From Aquanectria penicillioides (lineage: Eukaryota; Ascomycota; Sordariomycetes; Hypocreales; Nectriaceae): 64,000 nucleotides of DNA. The stretch spans positions 868,001 through 932,000 of the forward strand of contig PYIU01000004.1 of the NCBI GenBank assembly GCA_003415625.1. The letters are read 5' to 3'. Below the pieces are notes generated by a model that did not search any database, was not told the DNA's origin, and saw only the letters and a list, made by a program, of their open reading frames with translations. Positions 11,102 to 21,113 of this stretch are shown here, piece after piece (the first letter of the stretch is position 1; each line of letters starts with the position of its first letter). A program made the position numbers and the translations under genes.

Positions 11102-12708
11102 TTAATGTGCGTTGTTGACGAGTCCAGAACTAGCAGCACTCTCACCAACCTTAACCTCCTCTTCCGGTACGCCGACACCAACGCTACCGGCGATGCTAGC
11201 CATGCTCTGGGTTGTCATTCCTCGCTCACGCTCAGGTCTGGCGAGACTTCCCTCCCGCGGACCGGCGATGCTCACTCCCCCAGCCGGAGCAATAGTCATG
11301 CTGGCTGTGGTGCTCACACTTTCGCTCCTAGTACGGCTCGCATCGCTTGCCCTGCGCTGCCGGACCTGCCTCTCCAGCTCACGAATGCGACGCTTCAGGG
11401 CTTCATTTTCTCTCTTGGCAGTCTCCAGTTCTTGTCTATAAAACACCGTCTCTTCGTATCGCATGGTCGCTGGCATCAAGCCTGGGCTCAGCTGTTCGCC
11501 CACTCCACTTCCGGGGGTCGCACCGACTGAGCTCATGGGTACAGACGTGGGTGGGATTCTTTGATGCTGGAAATAATTCGACGGGTCCAGGGAGTGCTGT
11601 GGTCCCGGCGAGTTTGTTTGGCTGCGGCGAGAGGCCGAACTGTTCTGCCTCGAGAGCGGTATGGCTTGCATCGGGCGGGGGGCATGAATACGAGCCTCGT
11701 ATGAAGACGACAGTGGAGGTTGGGCTAGGCTCTGGGAAGTTGCCGATGAGGTGCGGTGATGCTGGCGGGCTGACGGAATAGAGAATCCAGATCCAGAAAG
11801 AAGAGACTGCTCGGGCACGGCATCGTGAGTCGAGTTGGTGGCCGAGGTGGAGGAGGTGTTGGAGACGACGGAGGCGTTCTGGGCAGCACGGAGAAGGGAC
11901 AGTTCGCGGGTCAAGCGGTTGACCTAGCAGAATCCCATTAGATGGACTCGGCCGGGGTGTTGAAACAGACAAAGTTACTTACCACAGCCTCCTGTTCCTT
12001 TTCGAGTTGGAGATGAAGCTCCGCTGCGGTCAGCGGACGAGGATGTCTCAGTGGCCCCGGACCAGGCCCAACGCCCGGCTCTCCGACCAAGGTGTGCGCA
12101 GGAGCTGGGATCGGTGGCTGAGTGGCAGTCAGCTGCGGCGACGGCAGCGACGGGGTCTGCGAGTGTGAGTGCGAGTGGTTCACGGCGCTCTGGTTCGAGG
12201 GCAGGATGTTTAGAGACGGTGAAGATGGTGCCAGTGCTTGCGCGGGCGCTGTTTGAGCGGCCATCTGGTGCGTCGACTGGCGGCGGGAGGCCGCGAGAGA
12301 GTGAGGCGACGGGGGGACCGAGTTGAGATCAGGCATTCCGACCTGTGGTTGTGCTGGGGCTGCCGCCAATGCTTGATGCTCGCGGGGGACGCTGACACTG
12401 AAGCCTCTGGGGTCGGGTCAGGGAGTGCAGTGTATATGCAGTTGGGAGATGAGCAGATGTATGAAGTATGAAGTATGCAGTATGGATATGGATTGCTCCC
12501 CCTTTGACCACTGACGGCCGAGACCATGAGGCGCGTCTGGACGGGCGCGCGTCGGGGCTCAACGGGTGCGGGGTTAGTGGAACGCTGGCACCACTGCGCT
12601 GCACCGCGCTGCACCGCGCTGCACCGGAAGGAACGGCCACTAAACCGAGCCTCTAGGGACCCCTGAAACCTTACCAGCTGTGACACGCCAGGGAACCACG
12701 AGAGCCAT
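11102..12708 (-). CDS. Ser/Pro-rich coiled-coil protein (conserved fungal type), 5' exon tentative
   Basis: The secure part is two exons, 12404-11983 and 11923-11102, joined across a 58-bp intron (GTAAGT donor, CTGCTAG acceptor) so that QLEKEQEAV|VNRLTRELSLL reads as one continuous helix. A second coiled coil (YRQELETAKRENEALKRR) follows near the C-terminus. The rest is Ser/Pro/His/Gln-rich and probably disordered. The frame upstream of 12404 has no ATG. The best first exon I found is a 34-nt exon at 12708-12675 with a GTAAGG donor, joining in phase across a 270-bp intron, for about 425 residues in all. The leucine-rich helix lacks a basic region, so this is not a bZIP factor. Function unknown; a scaffold or regulator is likely. 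Confidence 0.6.
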
Positions 12709-13785
12709 TGATCCAACGGGCACCTCCTATCAGCAACCCTACCCTATATCACGCCATGACATCACATCTGCAGGTTGAATGTCACAGAATCGGTCCAGAT
12801 ATGCTGGTAGAACTTGGGTTCGAAAATGTCTTCTAGAACCTGGAAGCATAAGTCGTCTTGGTTCTAAGCCTCACCTTTTAAGTCATCTTAACAAATTATT
12901 ATTATTATTTTTCCTTTTTTTTAAACCTCTATGTGTGTGTGTGTTGAGACTTTAGGTTGCCATAAGCAATCTACACACCATGAACAGGCAGCGCTGGGTG
13001 GTGCTTGACCTACCAGGCTGCCAATCTAGTCCTCGTCCAACCCTTTATTGACACCCGTCATGCAGCGATGCCGCATGTCGTAAAATTGATGTCGCATGAA
13101 AGCCACCCACTTTACGAGCGGAGCGTGTTCTGAGGCATAAATACAAAGCAAATGAGCATTTAATTTAGACCAGGCATTCATCAACACGGCGGCCATGACG
13201 GAACAAACCAGTCCGTCCACATGCGTCGGAAAGGACCCCGGCCGAGCCGAGTGCACGGGAGATCATAAAAGGCATACATAACGTCAAGCATAGATTCATG
13301 GCATCCGAATTTCGGCCTCAGGATGCTACGACTAATTTTTGCCTCTTCAGGATCGAACGTAGCAGTTCAAGCTACAGTGTTTTCTAGGCATGGGAATACA
13401 TTCACCATACCCAACAAATCCCCACAGTAAAACTCTCTGTATAATCGCTGTCGCGGAGAATATAGCCTGGTTGTACTTAGTACCTGTTGCAGGGTACCTC
13501 ACACTTTTGCTATATTACCCAGTGGTATCTGCGAGTCAATCGCGATAGTCTAATCGCTGGCTGTTGATCCAGTGATGTAATCCTCCCCATGACGGCATTG
13601 ACTCGACTCTTCGACGTCAACATGTCATCATGTTCACATATATGGTTGAAGTTGAAACTATTTAGCTTTGAACTCCCAGATCATTGACGCGTACTTTTTT
13701 CTCTCTTCAAACCGCTTGAAAATCGAAAAATCCCAGCTCAGCGACAGCAAGTCTTCATAGAACCTAAGTACAAACTATTGTCATC
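12709..13785. other. Intergenic region between divergent genes
   Basis: About 1.1 kb with an A/T-rich tract (TTATTATTATTATTTTT near 12894) and a short GT run near 12932. Nothing coding is supported. Confidence 0.4.
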
Positions 13786-14037
13786 ATGCCCGAGGGTCGC
13801 GAATCTCCTTCTCCTAGTCGCCAGACTGGCAAACAGCTCCATTCGCCACCCGGCTCTGGTCACGGTCTTAATAAGACCGACGACATTGATCCCAAGAGCC
13901 AGCTCGAGGTTTGTCTCACTTCACAGGCCAACTCCTGGGGTTTGACTAATAGCAAGCAGAATCTCGAGTCGAACCCGAAGAAGCACATCATGGACGACGC
14001 TAGAGAAAGGATTTTCGCCAAAGACGGGCCAAAGTAG
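13786..14037 (+). CDS. Small hydrophilic protein, 66 aa
   Basis: Two exons, 13786-13908 and 13960-14037. The 51-bp intron has a GTTTGT donor, a GACTAAT branch sequence and a GCAAGCAG acceptor. Splicing joins SQLE|NLESNP, whereas the unspliced frame inserts unrelated residues. The product is charged, Ser/Pro/Gly-rich at the start (SPSRQTGKQLHSPPGSG) and Lys/Asp-rich at the end, with no membrane helix. Small proteins with this PSR-TG-Q-H-P-SG-KG head and QLENLxSNP tail are widespread in filamentous ascomycetes and usually uncharacterised; I recognise the pattern but no function. Some such proteins are stress- or conidiation-associated, which is not shown here. Confidence 0.7.
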   Translation: MPEGRESPSPSRQTGKQLHSPPGSGHGLNKTDDIDPKSQLEVCLTSQANSWGLTNSKQNLESNPKKHIMDDARERIFAKDGPK

Positions 14038-14281
14038 AGTTCGAAACAAGCATTATTTGATTGGAGACAGGATCAAGGATAACATGTACATAGAAATGCG
14101 TATCACAAGCTCAAAAACATCACAGTAACACAATCTAGAAAATCCATTTCTTTCAGAATCATCATGAAGTTGCTCAATGCATAAAAGTCGTGACAGCTCG
14201 TGACAAACCCTACGACCGCAGGTTTTCCCCTCTCAGTTCATTATCTTCATACCCCTCACTAATTCTCCACCTTTGTACGGC

Positions 14282-15200
14282 TTAAGCAGTCTTCTCCGTA
14301 GTGGGCGGGACAGCCGGGGTCGCCTCTGGGGGTGCGGTCGTGGCGGGGGCAGCAGGAGGAGGAGGAGGAGGAGCGGTGGTCGAGTCAGTTGCGGGAGCAG
14401 GCTCAGTCTTCTCCTTTTCCTTGCCAAAGACCTTCTCGAGACCTGAGGCCTTGTACGCACTTCCACCGTGCGCCTCCTTCTTCAGATCAGCCAACCGCCG
14501 AGCCTCGGCGTGCACCTCCTGCACCTGTTTGCTACCTTGCTCGTAGAACTGAACAAGCTTCTTTCCAGTGGGGTGGCTGGTGGCCTTCTCAAAGTACGAG
14601 TTCAGGCCGAGCCATAGGCTGCCAGCTCGGGTGGTGATGCCGAAGCTCTGGTCGGTGGCCCTGGCACGATCGGTGGCATGGTACTTCTGGTCGAGGTTTT
14701 GGATGGTATTGACGAATCGGTTGGACACCTTGTGCTTGCTGTCGAGATCAATGGCCCGCTCGATGGCGACATCGCCAATCACGTAGCCTTGGGCGAGGTA
14801 CTCAGCCAAAATACGCGCGCGGGGCTTCTCCTCTTGCGTGATTTCGTCCGAGTCGTGGTCGACGTTCTTGGTGTAATGAGCGGTGTCGTCCTCAACATCG
14901 CCGCCGGCACTGGTGACGGAGAGCTGGTTGGGACCCAGCTGGGTGTTGTGGAGGAGAAGGGCCGTCTTCTTGGCCGTCTCCTTCTCGAAGGTGACTTCGG
15001 CAGACTTGGTCTCGCCCTCAGGGGTGACCTTGAGATCGGAAATCTTGCCGCTGTGAGATAAGTTAGCGGGGGGTCGGAACATGACAAGTGAACTGAAACC
15101 AGCGGAAAAAAACTCACCAGAAGCTGAAGAACTCCTTAATCTCACTATCGCTGGTCGCAGGAGCGATGTTCTTGACGATAACGGTAGCGTTGGTAGCCAT
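14282..15200 (-). CDS. Vip1-like RNA-recognition-motif protein
   Basis: Two exons, 15200-15118 and 15050-14282 (67-bp intron, GTGAGT donor, CTCACAG acceptor), encode 283 residues. Splicing rebuilds an RRM at about residues 4-75: RNP2-like TVIVKNI, then IKEFFSFCGKI, then the RNP1-like KSAEVTFEKE, in which the usual aromatic residues are partly replaced. A helical middle region follows (AIERAIDLDSKHKVSNRF), then a Pro/Ala/Thr-rich tail with a run of prolines. The layout matches the fungal family named after fission yeast Vip1, a cytosolic RRM protein of poorly defined role. RNA binding is inferred from the fold. The alternative start inside the intron would lose half of the RRM. Confidence 0.85.
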
Positions 15201-17042
15201 GATGTCTGCGGGGAAGCTCAGGCGATGCTGTTTGGGAGTAGAGAGTGAAGAATTAGATGGAAAGAAGGGAACCGGATATGTCAAGAATGAGAGATGCAGT
15301 GAATCAAACAGGCAAAACTCAACGAAGAGCGCGTGCGACTAGTTTTATACAGAATCTTGTTTCCTGCTTTGAGGGTCACTGACGAGGCAGGCGTCGTGGT
15401 GAAACCTGAGAGGGAGCTGGTGCGGGGCACTGGGCGACGTCATCGACAGTGGGTGGCATGATTGGCGGTGCACGTGTGGCTGTGTAAAGGATAAGGAGGT
15501 ACCGAGTTTCACCGCTGTCAACTCAGGCCCAACCAAGTACCGCGCAAACACAACCACGTGGATGCCTCAGAGACATGAAGACACATGAAGGCTGAAAAGA
15601 AGTGCCTAGAATTTGGTGTGGAGCGTATCATTCCTCGTTCGGGAGAAGCTGCTCAGGAACGCCTACGTAAATGTGTGGCGAAGGCAACGCCTTTCGCGAA
15701 GCCTATGGCGAACATGGCAGGTTTGACATGTGAAAGGGACCTGCGCCTATCTCCCGTCGATTGACGTCTTGTTGGAATCAATTTGCCTCGAGCTTTCGCC
15801 TGTGCTCTGCTCCCGGCTTCACCACTCATCCCCGTGAGTCTGCTCGTCAATGTGGCACATGTTCGAGACACGGGTCGCTAGAGAGAGGCTTTTGGCGTCA
15901 GCACCGCGTCAGCCGTCAGAGATTGCGGCACCTTCCTTTTCTGCTTCTCCTTTCCCCGAGGCTCGCATTCTTCGTTGAAAGGCAAAATGTTGGGCAGGTC
16001 AATTTCCTTTGATCGCGAATCCCCATGACCCATGCTCGGAAATGACCAATTGATCGTCCGCAGCGGCACGCAAGGATGGATGAGAATCCTGGTACAAAGC
16101 TATGTACGACATGCGGTCCCTTTGCGGAGCCTTTTCGTCTTTACTGTGAGCCAACATCTCTTGGCCACCAACCTGGACGACAATGATATCTGTCCTGGCC
16201 GGTTCCCGAGGCCATTCCCCAGCCTCCTCCTCTGGGTGGCTTTAAACTACTGGCTAATCAAGAGATCCATCACCCACCTCGCGCGCAGAACCGAGCGTGG
16301 TGAACGGCCCACACCATCCATGTCTACAGGGATGCCCTCACCGATCATGTGCCGGGCCATCGCTCGCCAAAGCATGGGCGCTTGCTCACGCGATTGTTTC
16401 CTCATCAGGCCAGGCTTCAGACTAAAACGTTTCTACCCATGTTGGCGAGCTCGGCGGTTGGGGGTCACAGACAAGAAAAGTCGCATCGCGAGGCCAGGGT
16501 CATCGAATCCCGGTATCACCAAGGCCCCAGAGGAAGGGCTTGGTGCGAGAACCAAGTCCCAACAAGCATGAGGCCATGAATCCTTCTTGCCACTCTTCCC
16601 CCAACGCTAGTTGAAACCCGTCATTTCCTTGCATTGAAGACCTTATTGCGGTCTGAACGGGATCCATCATGGCTAGCTCTGCGGCCAAAGCCTTGCCCCC
16701 CGCACGGGATCGATCCACAGTTTGCCAAGCTATTAATACCAGTCGAGCGCACCATGGGCCCCATGCTCTTAGTTTTCGGTCAAGTCGACTGTCCTCCTCC
16801 GCGAGGTGACGGTGGTTGAGAAGTTCTTCACCATCTCGAAATTTCTTGCCGCTGCAAAAATTTTCCCACCCTAGACTTGGGTTCCTTGAACTCGGCCGGA
16901 CCGATCAAGGTGCAAGGTAAGAGCAATTGTTCTTTGCGTAATTTTTTTCTTGGCTTCTTCATCCCCCGCGGGCTGCTGCCCTAATGGAGTGAAGCCGTCC
17001 AAAGCGATTAATCTCGCCGCTCTCGGTCGCCGCAATGCTGAC
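15201..17042. other. Intergenic region, no supported gene
   Basis: An open frame at 16032-16571 has composition unlike real proteins and contains no domain. The region near 15201-15600 is the likely promoter of the Vip1-like gene. No repeats were noticed. Confidence 0.35.
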
Positions 17043-17315
17043 ATGAGAATGGTAGATCATGCTTGCGGACCGTCCCTACCATATCAGCATTATTACGGAT
17101 TATACATCCAGCCGAACAGGATGATAATACTTTGGGAACAAGTGCGCGAGTTGAGGCACCTGCGCGAAGAGACAATTCTGAACGCCGTCTGGATCGGCCT
17201 CCTCAGTGTTCAAGCCTTGATGATTTTGGCACTTGCCATAAAGGGACTTCTGAGGAGGATCAAAGCCAAGCGAATACTCAAGGCTAGACAAGGCCTCAAG
17301 GCCTCATTATTTTAA
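17043..17315 (+). CDS. Possible small single-pass membrane protein, 90 aa
   Basis: A short frame starting at ATG 17043. The first half is hydrophilic and aromatic; one strong hydrophobic helix follows at about residues 47-67 (NAVWIGLLSVQALMILALAIKG), then a very basic tail (RRIKAKRILKAR). That is a coherent membrane topology with a positive cytosolic end. There is no recognisable family, and the open frame extends upstream without an ATG, so a 5' exon may be missing. It could also be chance. Confidence 0.3.
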   Translation: MRMVDHACGPSLPYQHYYGLYIQPNRMIILWEQVRELRHLREETILNAVWIGLLSVQALMILALAIKGLLRRIKAKRILKARQGLKASLF

Positions 17316-17776
17316 ACGACCTACATAACAACCACCAGCGTCCCCGCGGCGTTGTGCGAAAAACTCATCAACGAGCCAAACCCGAAACTTGGCTGTGACA
17401 CATCTTCACTGACAAAGCGAAGGGGAAAAGAAGCCCGAAAATGGAATGAGTGTGTTAAAGAGACGATTTGTTCTGCATTTACTAGATCTACAGATCGATG
17501 GTGCTGTTGCATAGCATCCATGCTGACAAGGGTTCATTGAGCATGGGTGCTCACACTTGAACAGCGTTACGAGACGACGAACATAATTACACTTAGCTTT
17601 CATTGAGTCATGAATGAATGAACGTGAATAATTTTCAGCTGTTCAATTGAGCGGTTTCATCTTCAAACCTTTTGTGATTGCGAACTTTAACCCCACCACT
17701 AATCGGCAACTGGATCTCATGATTACCTTGTCCCGCAGCAGCACCCGTGTTTTACATCACTCTGTTGGTTTTGACG
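17316..17776. other. Intergenic region
   Basis: Upstream region of the cysteine-module gene. Nothing further recognised. Confidence 0.35.
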
Positions 17777-19060
17777 ATGCGTTTCGGAAGTAAACTGGCA
17801 CCACGTCGACCTGACGAATCCCCAACTCCTCTGGGGAGGAACCAGGTACCTCGACCATCCGGCTTTGACATTTCGTTCGGCGATGTGAGTGATAGGTTTC
17901 GACCCGCACACTGCCCTCAATGTCGCATCTTTCCCAGCGGCCCTCAATGGAAAGGCTATCTTTGCAGAACGTGTGAGCATAATTCTGCACCGCAGACATG
18001 GTTCACCTTCAAGAAAGCAGCCGCTGGGATTTGCGCTGGATCCTGCAAGAGCATGCTCTCTGACCAAGATCGTCTGGCGCAGAGGTTCCTGTGCCATTCC
18101 TGCGCTGAAGGCCGGGACAGGCAAATACAAGCTCAGGCAGACACTGGTCTTGTAAATGCAATTCGAGCCCGGGAGTTCAACGCTCTTTGTGATTCCCTTG
18201 ACGAGACCATGCATCTGGAAGCGCACCGCTACGGAAGATGCTTGAACATTCATTGTGCTAGACAGATGGACTATCGAGATTTCTACGAACCCCTTCTCGA
18301 GCCTGGGCTGAGATATTATTATTGTATCATCTGTCGCGGTCGTTCGAGGGAAGCCTTCCCAGTTATGCCCACTGCCGTGCCTCTCGTATCTCATTTGGCC
18401 GGCCAGGACTATATGAGTCCTGCTGAGGATGAACAAGGCCCAATGAGTTCTCTTCAATCCGCCTCTGCTGCCCATCCTCCTTACCATTCGTTTAACCTTC
18501 CGACCAACGAATCGAGAATGGGACCACCACCTGTACTTGACAGAAGCCCCGGACCTTTGGATTTTGAGTGCTATTCTGACACGCCTTGTGACAGACTCGT
18601 GTTCAACACAGATTTACCTCGCGAGGAAAACCCACCACAAGCCCCGAGAAAGCCTATCCGCAGCCCCTGCCTGAACCGCCCCCAAACCCCACCTAATGAT
18701 GGCCTGGAGAAAATCGGGAGTTTTCGAAGATGCGTAAATAGGTGGCACAGCAGTGTCTCTGACGGATGCCGCAGTCCTGCATCGTCACCCCACTTAGTTC
18801 TGATCCACACGACCAAGTTGAAGAAAATGCTACCAACGAAGCAACGAAAAATGATTCACAGAAAAAGTAATATACAGAATGGGAGAATTTGGAGTAATAG
18901 ACTTGGTCATGTAGGTGAGGAGTTACCCATGCAGCCTAGGAAGAACGTGCACTGGAATCTCAAGGTATCGACTCTATGCAAATGGTATCCGAGGAAGGAT
19001 CGAAGACCATTATACGGCCCTTGGATAAATTCGGCGCGAGAATCGAATCTTGAAATTTGA
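17777..19060 (+). CDS. Protein with three four-cysteine modules (putative zinc-binding), 427 aa
   Basis: A single-exon frame; the first ATG is at 17777. The N-terminal half contains three successive four-cysteine modules: C46-x2-C49...C63-x2-C66; C86-x3-C90...C106-x2-C109; and C155-x4-C160...C183-x2-C186 (the last inside YYYCIICRG). Paired CxxC knuckles 13-22 residues apart are what zinc ribbons look like, so metal binding is inferred. The C-terminal half is Pro/Ser-rich and then basic, probably disordered and possibly nucleic-acid binding. I do not recognise a named family. It sits about 0.8 kb upstream of a double-F-box protein that also has repeated cysteine pairs, but the two proteins do not align clearly by eye. 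Confidence 0.6.
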   Translation: MRFGSKLAPRRPDESPTPLGRNQVPRPSGFDISFGDVSDRFRPAHCPQCRIFPSGPQWKGYLCRTCEHNSAPQTWFTFKKAAAGICAGSCKSMLSDQDRLAQRFLCHSCAEGRDRQIQAQADTGLVNAIRAREFNALCDSLDETMHLEAHRYGRCLNIHCARQMDYRDFYEPLLEPGLRYYYCIICRGRSREAFPVMPTAVPLVSHLAGQDYMSPAEDEQGPMSSLQSASAAHPPYHSFNLPTNESRMGPPPVLDRSPGPLDFECYSDTPCDRLVFNTDLPREENPPQAPRKPIRSPCLNRPQTPPNDGLEKIGSFRRCVNRWHSSVSDGCRSPASSPHLVLIHTTKLKKMLPTKQRKMIHRKSNIQNGRIWSNRLGHVGEELPMQPRKNVHWNLKVSTLCKWYPRKDRRPLYGPWINSARESNLEI

Positions 19061-19851
19061 CTGTTTTGATTGGATTATTTTGGACCATGGGAATGTCGCA
19101 TGGGATGCTGATAGGTATGACTCAAGATATGTAGTGGCAAAGATACCGTAAGAATGAAATGGCCCTTTTGTTTTCCCCTCAGATGCAACTCTTTTTGAGA
19201 TATTGCCTAATAATTTTAATCTCCGGCGGATGTGACTGTGGCGGAGAGAAATGAGTAACTGCTCAGCGGCTCCCTTAGGTTAGTATTGCCATCCAACTGC
19301 ATGAAGCTTCTCACATCCATACCATCGTAAGCTAATCGGATTTCTAGAAATAAGGCCCATGAAAGAGTCATCAATCTCCGCATTCTAGCCGTATGATTTC
19401 TAGGCGCACGATCTCCAGGCTGCAATGCCTTGGCGCCTCTAATGGTAGCGTTGGTTAAGCCTCAATCTCACCACCATGCCGTATGAGTCAGGCTGCCGAC
19501 CTCCCAGTGCTAAGCTATTAGCATCAAGGCTCAATACAAAAAGCGTCGCAAAACCAGGCAAAATAGACCACATATCCAAACCAATTAATTCATTCAGATC
19601 ACAATGGCCAATTGATATTTTCCGTTGCCCACGTACCTTGACCCATCACCGGCCCCCAACTCTGAATCACTGTCTCCAAGGACGCGGCGGATATGGATGC
19701 GAAAAAAAAGTCGCTGCTGGGACGAACCACGCACTTTGACCCACGTTGACAACTGTTTGTCAAACAAACCAAACTTTTCCACCACTTCTTCTCTCATAAC
19801 TGATTGGGAACATCGCGTCCTCGGCCGCGAATTGTTCCTCGAGCCGCAACC
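19061..19851. other. Intergenic region
   Basis: Upstream region of the F-box gene. No further gene, RNA or repeat recognised. Confidence 0.35.
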
Positions 19852-20949
19852 ATGGCTCCGCACGAGATGCTGCGCGCGTTCGAGGCCCTGCCCTTCGATA
19901 TTCACTTCGAAGTGGTCACGTACTTGGACTTTAGAAGCGCGCTTAATCTTGCTTCGGCAAATCGATACTTTCATAAGATTGTCGACCCGTTAACCAATCT
20001 CCCCAGAGATGTCGTCAAGGACTTTATTTCCGAACGAGACCTCGCTGACCAGAACGCGGAGTACAAGCTCTTTGCTTGCTACAAGTGCTTTCGATTCCTG
20101 CCAAAAGCCAGTTTTTCCAAAAAGTGGACTGGAAGCCGGAAGAGTACACATGGGAAGGGAGGAACCTCACAAAAAGGCGACCGCTTTTGTTTTGACTGTG
20201 CGGCGAAGCATCGGTTGTATGATCATTTGCGTCCCATCTCCAATGGGCGGCTGAGGTACTACTTCTGTCACAACTGCGGTCAGTTCAAGACCAAGTCTGT
20301 AAAGTGTGCCGGGCCTCGCCTTGAACTCGACCTCGACGCCACCAATGTCATTTCGCCGTGCGGATTGACGCCAGCAAAGCAACAGAGTCGATTGGAAACC
20401 CTCCCAGTACATGTTTTGAAGACTGTTGTCTCCTTTCTTGGGTTTGATGACACAATTCACCTCACAGAGGCCAGCCGTGTTCTCCAGTCAACTGTTCAGC
20501 CGCTCGAGTGGGTAGCTCTTCATACTCGCTACCGGTTCGTTCGAGACAAGTGGTACATGAACTCATTCGATAAGGCTTTTGAGTCTATCAAGGAGTTTCC
20601 TTGCTACACCTGCTGCCGAATCCGGCCAAAGGGCAAGTTCACCGAGATTCAACTGGCTAGGGCACAAAAGTACCCGGAAACTTCGTGGAAGATGCGATGT
20701 CAGTCATGCATCCAGCACATGTATCGCTCTGGGAAAAGCTTGACCAGGGTTGAGAACCAGAGGCGGCGGATGTGCGAGATTTGCAAATGCATCAAAATTG
20801 GTGGGAAGCTGTGTGGTGGTTGCCTGGAGTTGTATGTTAAAGGGGGGATTGACCAGGGCACTATGTACCCGATGAAGTTGGCCAAGAAGGGTCGCGACTA
20901 TGAGGATCTTGTTCATAACTATGATGGTATTTTCGAGAACGAAGATTGA
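19852..20949 (+). CDS. Duplicated F-box / cysteine-cluster protein, 365 aa
   Basis: A single exon from ATG 19852 (GCAACCATGG context). The protein is an internal duplication. Residues 8-45 (FEALPFDIHFEVVTYLDF...) and 180-217 (LETLPVHVLKTVVSFLGF...) are both F-box-like. Each is followed about 30 residues later by a matching CYxCxRxxPKxxFS/T block (76-88 and 251-264), and then by further CxxC pairs (113/116 and 139/142; 283/286, 308/311 and 321/324). F-boxes bind Skp1 in SCF ubiquitin ligases; fungal F-box proteins with a following Cys cluster are common but mostly unassigned. Two complete F-box plus Cys units in one chain is less usual. A role as a substrate adaptor is inferred. Confidence 0.72.
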   Translation: MAPHEMLRAFEALPFDIHFEVVTYLDFRSALNLASANRYFHKIVDPLTNLPRDVVKDFISERDLADQNAEYKLFACYKCFRFLPKASFSKKWTGSRKSTHGKGGTSQKGDRFCFDCAAKHRLYDHLRPISNGRLRYYFCHNCGQFKTKSVKCAGPRLELDLDATNVISPCGLTPAKQQSRLETLPVHVLKTVVSFLGFDDTIHLTEASRVLQSTVQPLEWVALHTRYRFVRDKWYMNSFDKAFESIKEFPCYTCCRIRPKGKFTEIQLARAQKYPETSWKMRCQSCIQHMYRSGKSLTRVENQRRRMCEICKCIKIGGKLCGGCLELYVKGGIDQGTMYPMKLAKKGRDYEDLVHNYDGIFENED

Positions 20950-21113
20950 TTCCGCGACTAAATGAAGTTGTCGTCGATGATATTCATTTTGCTTGTCATT
21001 GTGTGCCCTCATCAATCTAGTGTTGTGAAATCATAAGTCTATTAAACATAAAACATTAACTATACTAAAACAGGAGAGAATCAATCCAATCGTAACAAGT
21101 CAACGAAGGCCAG

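Noticed and set aside
11102..11923. bZIP transcription factor reading of the coiled-coil gene
   Set aside because: The leucine-rich helix has no basic DNA-binding stretch with the N-x7-R spacing before it.
17723..18487. 254-codon minus-strand frame
   Set aside because: Antisense shadow of the cysteine-module gene, which has the better composition and regular Cys spacing.
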